Shown here: piece after piece, positions 40,372 to 51,270 of the stretch
How positions within the stretch are numbered: position 1 is the first letter of the stretch
How the letters are laid out: every line of letters starts with the position of its first letter
Notes under the pieces: model-generated
Told to the model about the DNA's origin: nothing
Databases searched by the model: none
Seen by the model: the letters and a program-made list of their open reading frames with translations, nothing else
NCBI RefSeq assembly: GCF_022398315.1
Contig: NZ_JAKEVF010000003.1
Location: 314,087 to 378,086, forward strand
DNA: 64,000 nt
Source of the DNA: Shewanella sp. Isolate11
Lineage (GTDB): Bacteria; Pseudomonadota; Gammaproteobacteria; Enterobacterales; Shewanellaceae
Reading direction: 5' to 3'
Made by a program: the position numbers and the translations under genes

Positions 40372-41247
40372 ATGAGTGATGATATCCCACCGAGTACCAA
40401 CGCCCACAAGAAGGGCTGGTTAGAAAAAGTAAGTCAGTTATTCCAGGGCGAACCACAAAATCGCGATGAACTAGTGGAGGTGATCCACGACGCTGAACAA
40501 CGAGAAGTGATCAGCGAAGATACTCGCGAAATGATTAAAGGTGTTTTAGAAGTCTCCGATCTGCGCGTGCGTGACATCATGATCCCACGAGCACAAATTG
40601 TGGCGCTAAAGATAGATAACACGGTAGAAGAACTGCTATCGACGGTTATCGGCTCGGCACATTCTCGCTTCCCCGTAGTCAATGAAGATAAAGATCATAT
40701 CGAAGGCATTTTGCTGGCCAAAGATCTGCTTCAGTATGGCTTTAAAAACAGCGATGAACCTTTCTCACTCGAACAAGTTATTCGTCCCGCCGTTGTGGTA
40801 CCCGAAAGCAAAAGGGTCGATGTATTACTCAAAGAATTCCGCTCACAACGCTATCATATGGCGATTGTTGTCGACGAATATGGCGGTGTTTCAGGCCTAG
40901 TCACCATTGAAGATATTCTCGAAGAGATTGTCGGGGAAATCGAAGATGAATTTGACCATGACTCTGCCGAAGAAACTGAGATCCGCAAAGTCGGTAAACA
41001 GATCTACATGCTTAAGGCATTGACACCTATCGAAGACTTTAACGAAACCTTCAATACACAATTTAGTGATGAAGAGTTTGATACTGTCGGCGGTTTAGTC
41101 TCCCACGCTTTTGGTCACCTTCCTGAGCGTAACGAAAAAATCATCATCGATGATATTGAATTTAAAGTGATCAGCGCCGATACCCGCCGCTTGGTTCAGC
41201 TCAGAGTTAAGTTACCCGATACACAAACAGAAGACGATAACTTCTAA
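40372..41247 (+). CDS. ybeX: CBS-domain protein YbeX (CorC)
   Basis: A cytoplasmic CBS-pair plus transporter-associated domain protein, known as CorC for its link to magnesium/cobalt efflux. I start at ATG 40372 (MSDDIPPSTNAHKKG, 291 residues; E. coli has 292). Two CBS domains span about residues 70-190 (RVRDIMIPRAQI, SRFPVVNEDKDHIEGIL, YHMAIVVDEYGGVSGLVT), and the C-terminal domain ends FKVISADTRRLVQLRV. Overlaps and small gaps tie it to ybeY and lnt. Confidence 0.95.
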   Translation: MSDDIPPSTNAHKKGWLEKVSQLFQGEPQNRDELVEVIHDAEQREVISEDTREMIKGVLEVSDLRVRDIMIPRAQIVALKIDNTVEELLSTVIGSAHSRFPVVNEDKDHIEGILLAKDLLQYGFKNSDEPFSLEQVIRPAVVVPESKRVDVLLKEFRSQRYHMAIVVDEYGGVSGLVTIEDILEEIVGEIEDEFDHDSAEETEIRKVGKQIYMLKALTPIEDFNETFNTQFSDEEFDTVGGLVSHAFGHLPERNEKIIIDDIEFKVISADTRRLVQLRVKLPDTQTEDDNF

Positions 41248-41275
41248 GTTATCCATTCCTTATTTAGAGACATTA

Positions 41276-42856
41276 ATGCTGCAACAACTTAGGGCATTTG
41301 CCCAAAAGCCTCTGCTTAAACTGGTACTTGCCTATTTGGCAGGTGCCAGTACCGCACTCTCATTTGCCCCTTATAGCATATGGCCCATCTACTTTATCGC
41401 GCTGGCTTTTGCTTTAGTGCAGAGTGAATCGCTCACGCCAAGGCAGGCTTTTAAATATTGGTTGAGTTTCGGTTTTGGCTGTTTCTCTACCGGAATAAGC
41501 TGGCTTCATGTCAGCATGGCCGACTTCGGAGGTATGCCCTTAATCGCTTCTTTAGCATTAATGGCGCTTTTGGCTCTCTATCTCGCACTATATCATGCGA
41601 TTTCAGGCATGTTGCTTGCCAAGTTATCAGTATCCATGTCGCGTTCGATCAAATATCTATTGTTGTTCCCCGCAATTTGGGTGGTGATGGAGTGGGCCAG
41701 AGGTTGGGTGATTACAGGATTCCCATGGCTTTGGGCTGGCTATACTCAAACCAGCGGCCCGTTAAGTCCGCTTGCCAGCATAATAGGGGCGTTAGGCCTT
41801 AGCTATATTGTAGTGATGTTTGCAGGTGCCTTAGCACTGCTATTTATTCAAGTCGAACGTCCTGTCATTAAACGCGCTGCGACTATCATTGTCAGCAGTG
41901 CGCTATTACTGCTCGGCAGCCATTTCGCCCAGCGTCTTTCGCCTATTGACGAGACAGGTAAACAAGTTAGAGTCACCTTAGTACAAGGGAACATTGCGCA
42001 AAGCATGAAATGGCAGCCCGAGGAGCTTTGGCCCATCATTCTTAAATATATGGAGCTATCTCGTCCCCACTTAGACGATACCGATATTTTTATCTGGCCA
42101 GAAGCTGCTATTCCCGCAACCGAAAATATGGTGCAACCCTTTTTAGATAACGCGAACAAAGTCGCTAATCTTAACGATGCGGCCATTATCACAGGGATTA
42201 TCAGTCGCCCACAAAAGCAGTTTTATAATTCTCTTATCGTGTTGGGGAATTACAATCAATCTCATCAAGATGCTCCCGATTATCAAGGTAATGGCGAAAA
42301 TGAATTTAGAAAACATCACCTGGTCCCTGTCGGTGAGTTTGTTCCCTTAGAAGATTTGCTGCGTCCCATCGCGCCATTTTTTAACTTACCCATGTCGTCA
42401 TTTGCACGGGGAGATTATCAACAGCCAAATCTTAACGCTGTCGGCCACCAACTTGCTCCGGCGATTTGTTACGAAATAGTCTTCCCCGAGCAGCTTAGGG
42501 CTAACGTCAATGATGATACCGAGCTGTTGTTAACCGTATCCAATGATGCCTGGTTTGGTCATTCAGATGGTCCATTACAACACATGGAAATTGCCCAGAT
42601 GCGAGCCATCGAACTAGGGCGACCTCTTGTGCGCGCCACCAATAATGGCGTCACCGCAGTGGTAAATCCACAAGGTAAAATTACCGATAAGTTGCCTCAA
42701 TTTGAAACTGCGGTACTGCATGCCAGCATCCCACTAGTAAAAGGCGAAACCTTATTTTTAAAATGGGGGCAATGGCCGGTGTTAATACTCAGTTGGGGGA
42801 TTTGTATTATCGCTCTGTTGAGACAATATCGGCTTCGTAGACATAAAGCCCTGTAA
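41276..42856 (+). CDS. lnt: Apolipoprotein N-acyltransferase
   Basis: Integral inner-membrane enzyme that adds the third acyl chain to lipoproteins. The 526-residue protein has about six helices then a C-N hydrolase domain. Glu, Lys and Cys active-site neighbourhoods are visible: IFIWPEAAIPAT, HHLVPVGEFVP and ICYEIVFPE. It supplies mature lipoproteins for the Lol system whose receptor lolB is elsewhere in this window. Confidence 0.96.
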   Translation: MLQQLRAFAQKPLLKLVLAYLAGASTALSFAPYSIWPIYFIALAFALVQSESLTPRQAFKYWLSFGFGCFSTGISWLHVSMADFGGMPLIASLALMALLALYLALYHAISGMLLAKLSVSMSRSIKYLLLFPAIWVVMEWARGWVITGFPWLWAGYTQTSGPLSPLASIIGALGLSYIVVMFAGALALLFIQVERPVIKRAATIIVSSALLLLGSHFAQRLSPIDETGKQVRVTLVQGNIAQSMKWQPEELWPIILKYMELSRPHLDDTDIFIWPEAAIPATENMVQPFLDNANKVANLNDAAIITGIISRPQKQFYNSLIVLGNYNQSHQDAPDYQGNGENEFRKHHLVPVGEFVPLEDLLRPIAPFFNLPMSSFARGDYQQPNLNAVGHQLAPAICYEIVFPEQLRANVNDDTELLLTVSNDAWFGHSDGPLQHMEIAQMRAIELGRPLVRATNNGVTAVVNPQGKITDKLPQFETAVLHASIPLVKGETLFLKWGQWPVLILSWGICIIALLRQYRLRRHKAL

Positions 42857-42861
42857 TACAC

Positions 42862-42890
42862 AAAGCGCTCAACATCTTGAGCGCTTTTTT
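42862..42890 (+). terminator. Rho-independent terminator of the ybeZYX-lnt operon
   Basis: A perfect 11-bp stem AAAGCGCTCAA / TTGAGCGCTTT with a 4-base loop, then T run. Confidence 0.93.
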
Positions 42891-42922
42891 GTAGATGAAT
42901 AATTTCACTCAGTACCAAGTTA

Positions 42923-43423
42923 TTATGGTGCTAACGCCTCACGAGTAAATTGCTCGCAATCGCACTCGGGACAATCTGGAATGACCCCTGGAAATTCGAT
43001 ACGCATCTCATGACCACAGCCTGTGCACACTAAGGTTCCCTGCCCCACAATCTCACCGCTTTTGTAGTAACCTTGATGTTTTATGTCTTGTGTTACCTCA
43101 TGCCACTCAATCTGACTGCGGTCGGTGATCTCACTCAACCAATGCCAAAGCGTATTTTCGGCAGCAATAACGGTTGGGCTGTGACTTAACTCTTCGGCGT
43201 TTTGTTCTTGTAAATAGTTGGCGATCTCACGTTTTAAGAAATGTTCCACCAAAACGAGTTCATCTTCTTTAGCCTGCTTCTTGATCAGCAAGAATTCTTT
43301 ACTGGCGGTAACAAGCTTATATAACTCTTTGACTGTCTTTGAATTATCTTCAGAAAAATCCAATTTAACTTGCGCTATCAGAGCCTCATAAAGCGACAGT
43401 AACTCAGTACTTCTTTCACTCAT
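42923..43423 (-). CDS. ybeL: Zinc-ribbon protein YbeL (DUF1451)
   Basis: A 166-residue cytoplasmic protein with a helical N-terminal region and a C-terminal zinc ribbon (CTGCGHE ... CPECDC). I start at ATG 43423, with AAGGAG 8 bases before it; a TTG six bases upstream is too close to that site. E. coli ybeL is also beside leuS. Function unknown. Confidence 0.88.
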   Translation of the reverse strand: MSERSTELLSLYEALIAQVKLDFSEDNSKTVKELYKLVTASKEFLLIKKQAKEDELVLVEHFLKREIANYLQEQNAEELSHSPTVIAAENTLWHWLSEITDRSQIEWHEVTQDIKHQGYYKSGEIVGQGTLVCTGCGHEMRIEFPGVIPDCPECDCEQFTREALAP

Positions 43424-43550
43424 GTTCAATACTCCTTCATGCGAACCTTTTTAATGACTCACTTCTAGTTTATTCTATGCAGATCTAACTCGCGACTCGC
43501 GCGATCTGGCGCGAAGAATAAATAATAAGCGGCATGGCCGGGAATCATCA

Positions 43551-46130
43551 ATGCAAGAGCAATATCTACCTTCAGAGATTGAAGCTAAGGTGCAACAGCA
43601 CTGGCAAGACACTAAAACATTTGAAGTCACCGAAGATGAGAGCAAGGAAAAATTCTATTGCCTCTCTATGTTTCCGTATCCTTCGGGCCGACTGCATATG
43701 GGCCATGTCCGTAACTACACCATAGGCGATGTCGTCGCTCGTTACCAGCGTTTACAAGGCAAAAACGTATTACAACCTATTGGTTGGGATTCTTTCGGCC
43801 TACCAGCAGAAAATGCGGCAATTAACAACAAAACCGCACCAGCGCCTTGGACTTACGAAAACATCGACTACATGAAGAACCAGCTAAAAATGCTCGGTTT
43901 TGGTTATGATTGGAGCCGTGAAATCGCCACTTGTACACCTGAGTATTACCGTTGGGAACAATGGTTCTTCACCAAGTTGTACGAAAAGGGCTTAGTCTAC
44001 AAAAAGACCGCTTCGGTAAACTGGTGTCCAAATGATGAAACCGTACTGGCGAACGAGCAAGTACAAGACGGTTGCTGCTGGCGCTGTGACACTCAAGTGG
44101 TTCAGAAAGAGATCCCACAGTGGTTCATTAAGATCACTGACTACGCAGAAGAACTGCTAAACGATATCGATCAGCTCGATGAATGGCCTGAGCAAGTTAA
44201 GGCGATGCAGCGTAACTGGATTGGCCGCAGTGAAGGTATCGAAATGACCTTTAAGGTCGATGGTAGCGAACAAAGCTTCGATATCTACACCACTCGTCCC
44301 GATACCGTTATGGGCGTGACCTATGTTGCCATTGCAGCAGGCCACCCATTAGCCGAACAAGCTGCAGCAAATAATCCTGAGCTTGCCGCCTTTATCGAAG
44401 AATGTAAAAACGCCGACACCACCGAAGCGGCCATGGCTGCGATGGAGAAAAAAGGTGTCGATACCGGTCTTAAAGCCGTGCATCCATTAACCGGTAAGCT
44501 AGTGCCTATTTGGGCCGCCAACTTTGTATTGATGAACTATGGTACTGGCGCGGTGATGTCGGTTCCGGGTCACGATCAACGTGATTACGAGTTTGCCACT
44601 AAGTACGGTTTAGCTATCGAAGGCGTGATCAAGCCAGTAGATGGCGAGCTGGATATCAGCACTGAAGCTTATACTGAAAAAGGCATTTTGTTTAATTCTG
44701 CAGAGTTTGACGGCCTTGACTTCCAAGCTGCATTCGATGCCATCGATGCCAAACTTACCGCTGAAGGTAAAGGTAAGCGCCAAGTAAACTTCCGTCTACG
44801 TGATTGGGGTGTATCGCGTCAACGCTACTGGGGTGCTCCAATCCCTATGGTGACACTGGCCGATGGCACTGTGATGCCAACGCCTGAAGATCAACTGCCC
44901 GTTGTTCTGCCAGAAGATGTGGTTATGGATGGTATCCAAAGCCCAATCAAGGCAGACAAAGAATGGGCTAAGACCCAAGTCAACGGTCAAGAAGCCTTTA
45001 GAGAAACGGATACCTTCGATACCTTCATGGAGTCATCTTGGTATTACGCGCGTTACTGTAGCCCGCAAGCAGACCAGATGCTTGATCCAGCCAAAGCTAA
45101 CTATTGGCTTCCAGTGGATCAATATATCGGTGGTATTGAACATGCATGTATGCACCTGCTTTATTTCCGCTTCTTCCACAAACTGCTGCGTGATATCGGC
45201 TTAGTGAACAGTGATGAACCAGCCAAACGTCTATTGACTCAGGGAATGGTATTGGCTGATGCCTTCTACTACACCGATGAAAAAGGTGCACGTGTTTGGG
45301 TTTCACCAAACGATGCCACTGTGACAGAAACTGATGACAAAGGTCGTATCGTAAAAGCCGTAGACAGCCAAGGACATGAACTGGTGTATACCGGCATGAG
45401 CAAGATGTCCAAGTCGAAAAACAATGGTATCGATCCACAAGAGATGGTCGACAAATACGGTGCCGATACCGTTCGTCTATTTATGATGTTTGCCGCGCCG
45501 CCAGAGTTAACTTTGGAATGGCAAGAGTCAAGCGTAGAAGGCGCACATCGCTTTATTAAGCGGCTGTGGAAACTGGCACACGATCATGTATCTCAAGGTC
45601 CAGTGAGCGAACTCAACCTTGCCTCTCTGACTCCAGCACAGAAAGAGCTGCGTCGTGAATTGCACAAGACCATCGCCAAAGTTGGTGATGATGTCGAGCG
45701 TCGTCAGATGTTCAACACCGCAATTGCGTCAGTGATGGAGTTGATGAACCGTCTACTGAAAGCGCCAATGGATGACCCACAAGACCGAGCGCTGATGCAA
45801 GAAGCATTATCAGCCGTGGTACGTCTGCTTTATCCAATTATTCCACACACTTGCTTTAGCCTATGGCAAGCCTTAGGCTTTGAACAAGTGATTGAGGAAA
45901 GCCAGTGGCCGCAAGTAGATGAGTCCGCCTTGGTGGAAGACAGCAAGCTGATTATCGTTCAAGTAAACGGTAAGCTGCGCGCAAAAATCACCGTTGCCGC
46001 CGATGCCGATAAAGAAACGGTAGAAGCTGCAGGATTAGCCGAAGAAGGCGTGCAGAAACACACAGAAGGTAAAACGGTACGCAAAGTGATTTATGTACCG
46101 GGCAAACTACTTAATATCGTAGCGAACTAA
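43551..46130 (+). CDS. leuS: Leucyl-tRNA synthetase
   Basis: Class I aminoacyl-tRNA synthetase, 859 residues. The HIGH-type motif is [12 protein letters not shown] near residue 40; the editing domain includes [13 protein letters not shown] with the conserved Thr-rich stretch; the KMSKS motif is [11 protein letters not shown] near residue 620. The C-terminal domain ends [17 protein letters not shown]. It charges the tRNA-Leu species, including the TAG isoacceptors of the cluster at 32-33 kb. It heads the lptE-holA-nadD run. Confidence 0.98.
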   Translation: MQEQYLPSEIEAKVQQHWQDTKTFEVTEDESKEKFYCLSMFPYPSGRLHMGHVRNYTIGDVVARYQRLQGKNVLQPIGWDSFGLPAENAAINNKTAPAPWTYENIDYMKNQLKMLGFGYDWSREIATCTPEYYRWEQWFFTKLYEKGLVYKKTASVNWCPNDETVLANEQVQDGCCWRCDTQVVQKEIPQWFIKITDYAEELLNDIDQLDEWPEQVKAMQRNWIGRSEGIEMTFKVDGSEQSFDIYTTRPDTVMGVTYVAIAAGHPLAEQAAANNPELAAFIEECKNADTTEAAMAAMEKKGVDTGLKAVHPLTGKLVPIWAANFVLMNYGTGAVMSVPGHDQRDYEFATKYGLAIEGVIKPVDGELDISTEAYTEKGILFNSAEFDGLDFQAAFDAIDAKLTAEGKGKRQVNFRLRDWGVSRQRYWGAPIPMVTLADGTVMPTPEDQLPVVLPEDVVMDGIQSPIKADKEWAKTQVNGQEAFRETDTFDTFMESSWYYARYCSPQADQMLDPAKANYWLPVDQYIGGIEHACMHLLYFRFFHKLLRDIGLVNSDEPAKRLLTQGMVLADAFYYTDEKGARVWVSPNDATVTETDDKGRIVKAVDSQGHELVYTGMSKMSKSKNNGIDPQEMVDKYGADTVRLFMMFAAPPELTLEWQESSVEGAHRFIKRLWKLAHDHVSQGPVSELNLASLTPAQKELRRELHKTIAKVGDDVERRQMFNTAIASVMELMNRLLKAPMDDPQDRALMQEALSAVVRLLYPIIPHTCFSLWQALGFEQVIEESQWPQVDESALVEDSKLIIVQVNGKLRAKITVAADADKETVEAAGLAEEGVQKHTEGKTVRKVIYVPGKLLNIVAN

Positions 46131-46152
46131 GCGCGCCATTATTGTAGTCAAT

Positions 46153-46181
46153 GGCTCAGTCATCACCGCGATGACTGAGCC
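46153..46181. other. Perfect 12-bp hairpin between leuS and lptE
   Basis: GGCTCAGTCATC / GATGACTGAGCC with loop ACCGC, without a T run on either strand. It is not a standard terminator; it could be an mRNA-stability or processing structure between leuS and lptE. Confidence 0.6.
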
Positions 46182-46212
46182 TCACAACTTATGTTTACAG
46201 CTTAGGAAATAG

Positions 46213-46719
46213 ATGATAAGGCCTATGTTTATCAAACGTTTATGTTTCGCAGTTTTAACTTTAACCTTATTAACCACCAGCGGCTGCGGTTTTAAACTTC
46301 AGCGTAGTTACTCTATTCCCGATGCACTTAAGACGCTTAACCTGAGCAGCCAAGATGAATACAGCGAGCTCACTCGTTTAGTCCGTGAACGTTTACGACT
46401 TAACAGCATTAACGTGGTTGAAAACCAAACCGATATTCCCACATTACGTCTAATCGCAGACTCGTTAGATCGCACCACCTTATCGCTTTACCCGACAGGT
46501 AATGTGGCCGAATATGAGCTCAACTATCTGGTCTCGTTTGCGGTACAAGTCCCTAATCGTGAAAGCCAGCGCTTTGATGTTGATATTCATCGTGATTATC
46601 TCGACGATCCACGCACGGCATTAGCAAAGAGCCGTGAAATGGAGCTGTTAGTCAAAGAAATGCGAATTCAAGCGGCAGATCAAATCATCCAAATTTTGGC
46701 CTCGATCGAGACAAATTAA
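46213..46719 (+). CDS. lptE: LPS-assembly lipoprotein LptE
   Basis: Outer-membrane lipoprotein that plugs LptD in lipopolysaccharide export. The 168-residue precursor ends its signal peptide in TSGC (lipobox, Cys25), followed by GFKLQRSYSIP, the family motif after the lipidated Cys. An AGGAAA site precedes the ATG at 46213; a second ATG four codons on is possible. Its stop shares a base with the holA ATG. Confidence 0.92.
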   Translation: MIRPMFIKRLCFAVLTLTLLTTSGCGFKLQRSYSIPDALKTLNLSSQDEYSELTRLVRERLRLNSINVVENQTDIPTLRLIADSLDRTTLSLYPTGNVAEYELNYLVSFAVQVPNRESQRFDVDIHRDYLDDPRTALAKSREMELLVKEMRIQAADQIIQILASIETN

Positions 46720-47750
46720 TGCGGGTATATCCAGACCAACTCACCAAACAAGCCTCCCCTCTCAAACCTTGTTATATGGTGTTTGGTGATGACCCTTGGC
46801 TGTGCGAAACCGCTAAAGCCACCATTTATGCCCAGGCCAAAGCACAGGGATTTGAAGAAAAAATCCAGTTAACCCAAGAAAGTGGATTTAACTGGAATGA
46901 TCTACTCGAAGAGTGGCACACCATGAGCCTGTTTGCCAGCCGCCGCATTGTCGAGCTGCACCTTCCTCAGGCAAAACCCGGCAGTGAAGGCAGTGCTCAA
47001 TTGCAAGCGCTGATGCAGACCATCAACCCCGATATATTGTTATTGCTCACGGGTCCTAAACTTGCCAGCGAACAGACGCGCTCCAAATGGTTTAAAAGCC
47101 TTGATGAGCATGGGGTCTATATTCCTTGTACTACGCCAGAAGGCGCTCAGTTTCAACGTTGGTTACAAGGGCGAATACGGCATTTTGCGCTTAACTTAAC
47201 CCAAGATGCCCAGCAGATGCTCTATAGCCTCTATGAAGGCAATCTGCTTGCAGCCGATCAAGCGCTACAACTGCTGCAGCTACTCAATCCAAATCAACAG
47301 ATCACCAGCCAACAACTGGCTCAATATTTTGAAGATCAATCGCGCTTTACTGTGTTCCAATTAGCCGATGCCCTGCTGAATAATCAACAACAAAAGGCGC
47401 AACATATCTTGTCGCAATTGCAGGCTGAAGGTGTTGCAGTACCTATTTTATTATGGGGACAATTTAAAGAGCTCTCGACCTTACTGCAGCTAAAACAGGC
47501 ACAAGAACAAGGTGAGAATCTGCAAGGGTTATGGAGTAAGTTACGAATATGGGATAAGCGCAAGGCGCTCTATCAAGCGGCGCTGTCACGCCTAAACCTG
47601 ATACAGATTGAAACCATGCTTGCCTTTGCCTCTAAAATTGAATTACGCCTAAAACGCCACGGCGTAGAAGATTGGACAGCCCTTAGTCATCTTTGCCTGC
47701 TTTACGATGGTGCTGCTCACGCCCACCTGAACCATATCGAACTGGATTAA
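46719..47750 (+). CDS. holA: DNA polymerase III delta subunit
   Basis: The wrench subunit of the clamp loader. It has 343 residues. The N-terminal MRVYPDQL, CYMVFGDDPWLCETA, and IEMMLAF-like C-terminal KIELRLKRHG match HolA. One-base overlap with lptE (TAATG) and one base before nadD put it in the conserved leuS-lptE-holA-nadD-rsfS order. Confidence 0.94.
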   Translation: MRVYPDQLTKQASPLKPCYMVFGDDPWLCETAKATIYAQAKAQGFEEKIQLTQESGFNWNDLLEEWHTMSLFASRRIVELHLPQAKPGSEGSAQLQALMQTINPDILLLLTGPKLASEQTRSKWFKSLDEHGVYIPCTTPEGAQFQRWLQGRIRHFALNLTQDAQQMLYSLYEGNLLAADQALQLLQLLNPNQQITSQQLAQYFEDQSRFTVFQLADALLNNQQQKAQHILSQLQAEGVAVPILLWGQFKELSTLLQLKQAQEQGENLQGLWSKLRIWDKRKALYQAALSRLNLIQIETMLAFASKIELRLKRHGVEDWTALSHLCLLYDGAAHAHLNHIELD

Positions 47751-47751
47751 T

Positions 47752-48396
47752 ATGAAGATAGGCATACTCGGCGGCACCTTCGATCCAATCCACTTTGGCC
47801 ATATCAATCCCGTGCTTGAGGTCAAACAGGCGTTAGAATTAGATCAAATATGGCTGATGCCCAATCATATTCCACCGCATAAGCAGCAACCTAACAGTAC
47901 AACGGCTCACAGGTTAGCGATGGCTCACTTAGTCTGTCAGCAATATCCTGAACTCAAATTGTGTGATATCGAAGTCAAGCGCGATAGCCCCTCTTATTCG
48001 GTCACCACTCTGCAGACGTTAAAGCAGCAGCAGCCACAAGATCAGCTACTGTTTATCATGGGCATGGACTCATTTATCAATTTGCCTAGTTGGTATCAAT
48101 GGCAGCAACTGCTCGACTTATGTCATATCGTGGTGTGTCAGCGTCCCGGCTGGTCACTGAGCGATAATCCGAAAATGCAGCAATTGTTAAACCGACATTA
48201 TGGTGATAAAAACGCATTAGCCGCTGCACAAGCTCAACAACAATCCAGTGGCTTAATTTTGCCAGTGACCATAACCGAACAACCTTATTCCTCTACCGAA
48301 ATTCGTCAACAATTGGCCAATAATCAACTCCAAGATGATGCTATCCCGACAGTAGTGAGCGACTATATTCGTCAACACAACTTGTACACTAGCTAG
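47752..48396 (+). CDS. nadD: Nicotinate-mononucleotide adenylyltransferase
   Basis: Adds AMP to nicotinic acid mononucleotide in NAD synthesis. It has 214 residues. The nucleotidyl-transferase motif GGTFDPIHFGHI is at residues 6-17, and the second signature is PYSSTEIRQQL near the C-terminus. Follows holA after one base. Confidence 0.97.
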   Translation: MKIGILGGTFDPIHFGHINPVLEVKQALELDQIWLMPNHIPPHKQQPNSTTAHRLAMAHLVCQQYPELKLCDIEVKRDSPSYSVTTLQTLKQQQPQDQLLFIMGMDSFINLPSWYQWQQLLDLCHIVVCQRPGWSLSDNPKMQQLLNRHYGDKNALAAAQAQQQSSGLILPVTITEQPYSSTEIRQQLANNQLQDDAIPTVVSDYIRQHNLYTS

Positions 48397-48512
48397 GGGA
48401 ATCGGCTACAAAAGCCAGATAATTTCTGCGCGTCGAGCCCACTATTGCCGCTTACTTTGCCCCTATAACCTGTTATACTGCTCCGCTGTTTAAAATGAAT
48501 GAGGAAAACCGC

Positions 48513-48842
48513 GTGCAAAGCGCCGAGCTAAAACAGTTTGTCATCGACAAAGTCGAAGATTTAAAAGCCAAAGATGTGGTGCAATTAGATGTCACCGGCC
48601 AATCTAACATTACCGACTTTATGGTCATCTGTTCAGGTACATCTAAAACTCACGTTAAAGCGATTGCTGAAAATGTAGTGCTAGAAGCCAAACGAGCTAA
48701 CCTACATATTCATGGTGTCGAAGGCCGTGACAGCAGTGAATGGGTATTAGTCGATCTTGGCGATGTTATTTTGCATGTAATGCAAGATCAAACTCGTGAC
48801 TTCTACCAGCTAGAAAAGCTATGGTCTGAAAAGCCAGAGTAA
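48513..48842 (+). CDS. rsfS: Ribosomal silencing factor RsfS
   Basis: RsfS binds ribosomal protein uL14 and blocks subunit joining in starvation. I start at the GTG at 48513 ([21 protein letters not shown], 109 residues), with GAGGAAA 7 bases upstream; the ATG at 48495 lies on the other side of that site. Conserved [12 protein letters not shown] and the [21 protein letters not shown] core are present. It abuts rlmH. Confidence 0.95.
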   Translation: MQSAELKQFVIDKVEDLKAKDVVQLDVTGQSNITDFMVICSGTSKTHVKAIAENVVLEAKRANLHIHGVEGRDSSEWVLVDLGDVILHVMQDQTRDFYQLEKLWSEKPE

Positions 48843-49312
48843 TGAAGTTACAGTTAGTTGCCGTAGGCACCCGCATGCCAAGCTGGGTCACCACAGGGTT
48901 TGAAGAATATCAGCGTCGATTTCCTCGCGATATGCCATTCGAATTGACTGAGATCCCAGCCGGTAAACGAGGTAAAAATGCCGATATCGCACGTATTCTT
49001 CACAAAGAAGGCGAGCTGATGTTAGCGGCAATCCCCAAAGGCAACCACATAGTTAGCCTAGATCTACCGGGCAAAAACTGGACGACCCCCGAGCTGGCAG
49101 ATCAGCTCAGTCGCTGGCAACATGATGGACGCGACGTCAGTTTATTAATTGGCGGCCCAGAAGGACTTGCCCCCGCCTGTAAACAAGCTGCGAGCCAAAG
49201 TTGGTGTCTTTCTGCGCTCACCATGCCGCACCCATTGGTAAGAGTCATGGTGGCTGAAAGTCTGTACCGGGCTTGGAGCATCAACAACAATCATCCGTAT
49301 CACAGAGAGTAG
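48842..49312 (+). CDS. rlmH: 23S rRNA (pseudouridine-1915-N3)-methyltransferase
   Basis: SPOUT-class methyltransferase of 156 residues. The knot region [14 protein letters not shown] and the C-terminal [30 protein letters not shown] are family signatures. One-base overlap with rsfS. The order rsfS-rlmH-mrdA-mrdB is classical. Confidence 0.97.
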   Translation: MKLQLVAVGTRMPSWVTTGFEEYQRRFPRDMPFELTEIPAGKRGKNADIARILHKEGELMLAAIPKGNHIVSLDLPGKNWTTPELADQLSRWQHDGRDVSLLIGGPEGLAPACKQAASQSWCLSALTMPHPLVRVMVAESLYRAWSINNNHPYHRE

Positions 49313-49386
49313 TCCTCTCCCTATGCCAATGACCAAAGGATAGGCTAATGATAGTGAACACCAACATACCGCTGGAGAGAGTATAA

Positions 49387-51270
49387 TTGGCGCCACGTAA
49401 ACGGATGGCAATGCATAATCATGCAGCCGAAGCTTCACTATTCAAACGACGAGCCATCTTCACCTTCGTCAGTGTTATCGTGTTACTCACCATACTCTTT
49501 ACTAACCTGTATCAATTACAGATCCTTTCCTTTAAAGACTATGAAACGCGCTCAAACGACAACCGTATTCGCGTGGTGCCTGTAGCGCCAAGTCGTGGGC
49601 TTATTTATGCTCGTGACGGCGAGCTATTAGCTGAAAACCAGCCCTTTTACTCGCTGCAACTGATCCCTGAGAAAGTTAGCGATATTCCAGACGCTCTCGA
49701 CCGACTCAGCCACATAATTGCCATAAGTGCCGATGAACGTGAATCCCTACTAGAGTCGCTCAAATTTCATCGCCGCTTTAAACCGCTAACTATAAAGAAT
49801 CGTCTCAGTGAAGAAGATGTGGCGCAGTTTAGCGTTAACCAACATGCTTTCCCTGGTTTCTCTATCGATGCGGGTTTGAAGCGCTATTACCCTTATGGCA
49901 GCTTACTGACTCACGTACTGGGTTATGTCGGACGCATTAACAACCGTGACCAAGCCTCATTACAAGCCAATGGCCTGTGGCACAACTACGCCGCAACCCA
50001 TGATATTGGCAAGCAAGGTATCGAGAAATTTTATGAAAGCTTGCTGCATGGCAAACCAGGACACTTAGAGGAAGAGGTTAACAACCGTGGCCGCGCCATT
50101 CGGACACTGAAATCTATCGCGCCCACACCTGGGCAAGATATTTACCTCACCATAGATCTTAAACTGCAACAAAAAGCCATGGAGCTGCTTGATGGTCGTC
50201 GAGGTTCTATTGTCGCTGTCGATCCCCGTGATGGCGGCGTGTTAGCGATGGTGTCGAGTCCAAGTTATGACCCCAATAAATTTGTTCACGGTATTAGCTC
50301 TAAAGCCTACAGTAAACTGCTTAACTCACGCTCGCGCCCCTTAATTAACCGTGCGACTCAAGGACAATATGCTCCAGCATCAACGGTTAAGCCTCTCATC
50401 GCCCTACTCGGTCTGGATGACAAAGTGGTCACTCCTAAGACTCGAGTTTGGGATCCCGGCTTTTGGCAAATTCCCGGTGTAGAAAGAAAATACCGTGACT
50501 GGAAACGTTGGGGACATGGCTGGGTCGATGTTAACGGCGCCTTAGTGAATTCATGTGATATCTACTTTTACGAACTGGCCTATAAAACCGGTATCGATAA
50601 GCTAAGTAACTTTATGCTGCAGTTTGGCTTTGGTGAACGTACGGGGATCGATATTTTCGAAGAATCAGCAGGGATCATGCCATCACGAGATTGGAAACGC
50701 ATACGCTACAATCAACCTTGGTATATCGGTGACACCATCTCTGTAGGAATTGGCCAAGGCTATTGGACTACTACACCATTGCAGCTAGCCAATTCTGTGG
50801 CGATTCTAGCTAACAAAGGTGAGCGCTTTGTGCCTCATCTATTGAAATCGATACAAGATGATAGCGCTAAAGTGGAAAGCCCTATCGATAGAATGCCCCC
50901 AATTGAGCTTAACGACCCAAGCAACTGGGACGTGATAAACCAAGCAATGAGAGATACTGCGCATAAATCTCGCTTTGTCGATGCAGGTTATACCGCTGCC
51001 ATGAAAACCGGTACCGCTCAAGTATTCAGTGTCGCAGAAGATGAAAAATACGATGCCGATACCATCGATGAACATTTAAGAGATAACGCCTTAATCGTGG
51101 CTTATGCTCCTTATGAAGCACCTACTATCGCTTTAGCTGTGGTACTGGAAAACGCTGGCTGGGGTGGTGCTAACGCAGGCCCTGTAGCACGAGCATTGCT
51201 TGATGAATATCTGTTACGCGATAAGCAACCTATCAATAGCGAAGAGAACTCTAAACATGAGCGCCCATAG
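49387..51270 (+). CDS. mrdA: Penicillin-binding protein 2 (transpeptidase)
   Basis: PBP2 is the transpeptidase of the elongasome, paired with RodA. It has 627 residues: an N-terminal cytoplasmic stretch, one membrane helix (about 24-44), pedestal domain and transpeptidase domain. Active-site motifs: SxxK in ASTVKPLI, the SxN-equivalent NSCDIYFYE, and KTGTAQ. The TTG at 49387 has GGAGAGAG upstream; ATG codons slightly downstream are alternatives. Its end overlaps rodA by 14 bases. Confidence 0.97.
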   Translation: MAPRKRMAMHNHAAEASLFKRRAIFTFVSVIVLLTILFTNLYQLQILSFKDYETRSNDNRIRVVPVAPSRGLIYARDGELLAENQPFYSLQLIPEKVSDIPDALDRLSHIIAISADERESLLESLKFHRRFKPLTIKNRLSEEDVAQFSVNQHAFPGFSIDAGLKRYYPYGSLLTHVLGYVGRINNRDQASLQANGLWHNYAATHDIGKQGIEKFYESLLHGKPGHLEEEVNNRGRAIRTLKSIAPTPGQDIYLTIDLKLQQKAMELLDGRRGSIVAVDPRDGGVLAMVSSPSYDPNKFVHGISSKAYSKLLNSRSRPLINRATQGQYAPASTVKPLIALLGLDDKVVTPKTRVWDPGFWQIPGVERKYRDWKRWGHGWVDVNGALVNSCDIYFYELAYKTGIDKLSNFMLQFGFGERTGIDIFEESAGIMPSRDWKRIRYNQPWYIGDTISVGIGQGYWTTTPLQLANSVAILANKGERFVPHLLKSIQDDSAKVESPIDRMPPIELNDPSNWDVINQAMRDTAHKSRFVDAGYTAAMKTGTAQVFSVAEDEKYDADTIDEHLRDNALIVAYAPYEAPTIALAVVLENAGWGGANAGPVARALLDEYLLRDKQPINSEENSKHERP

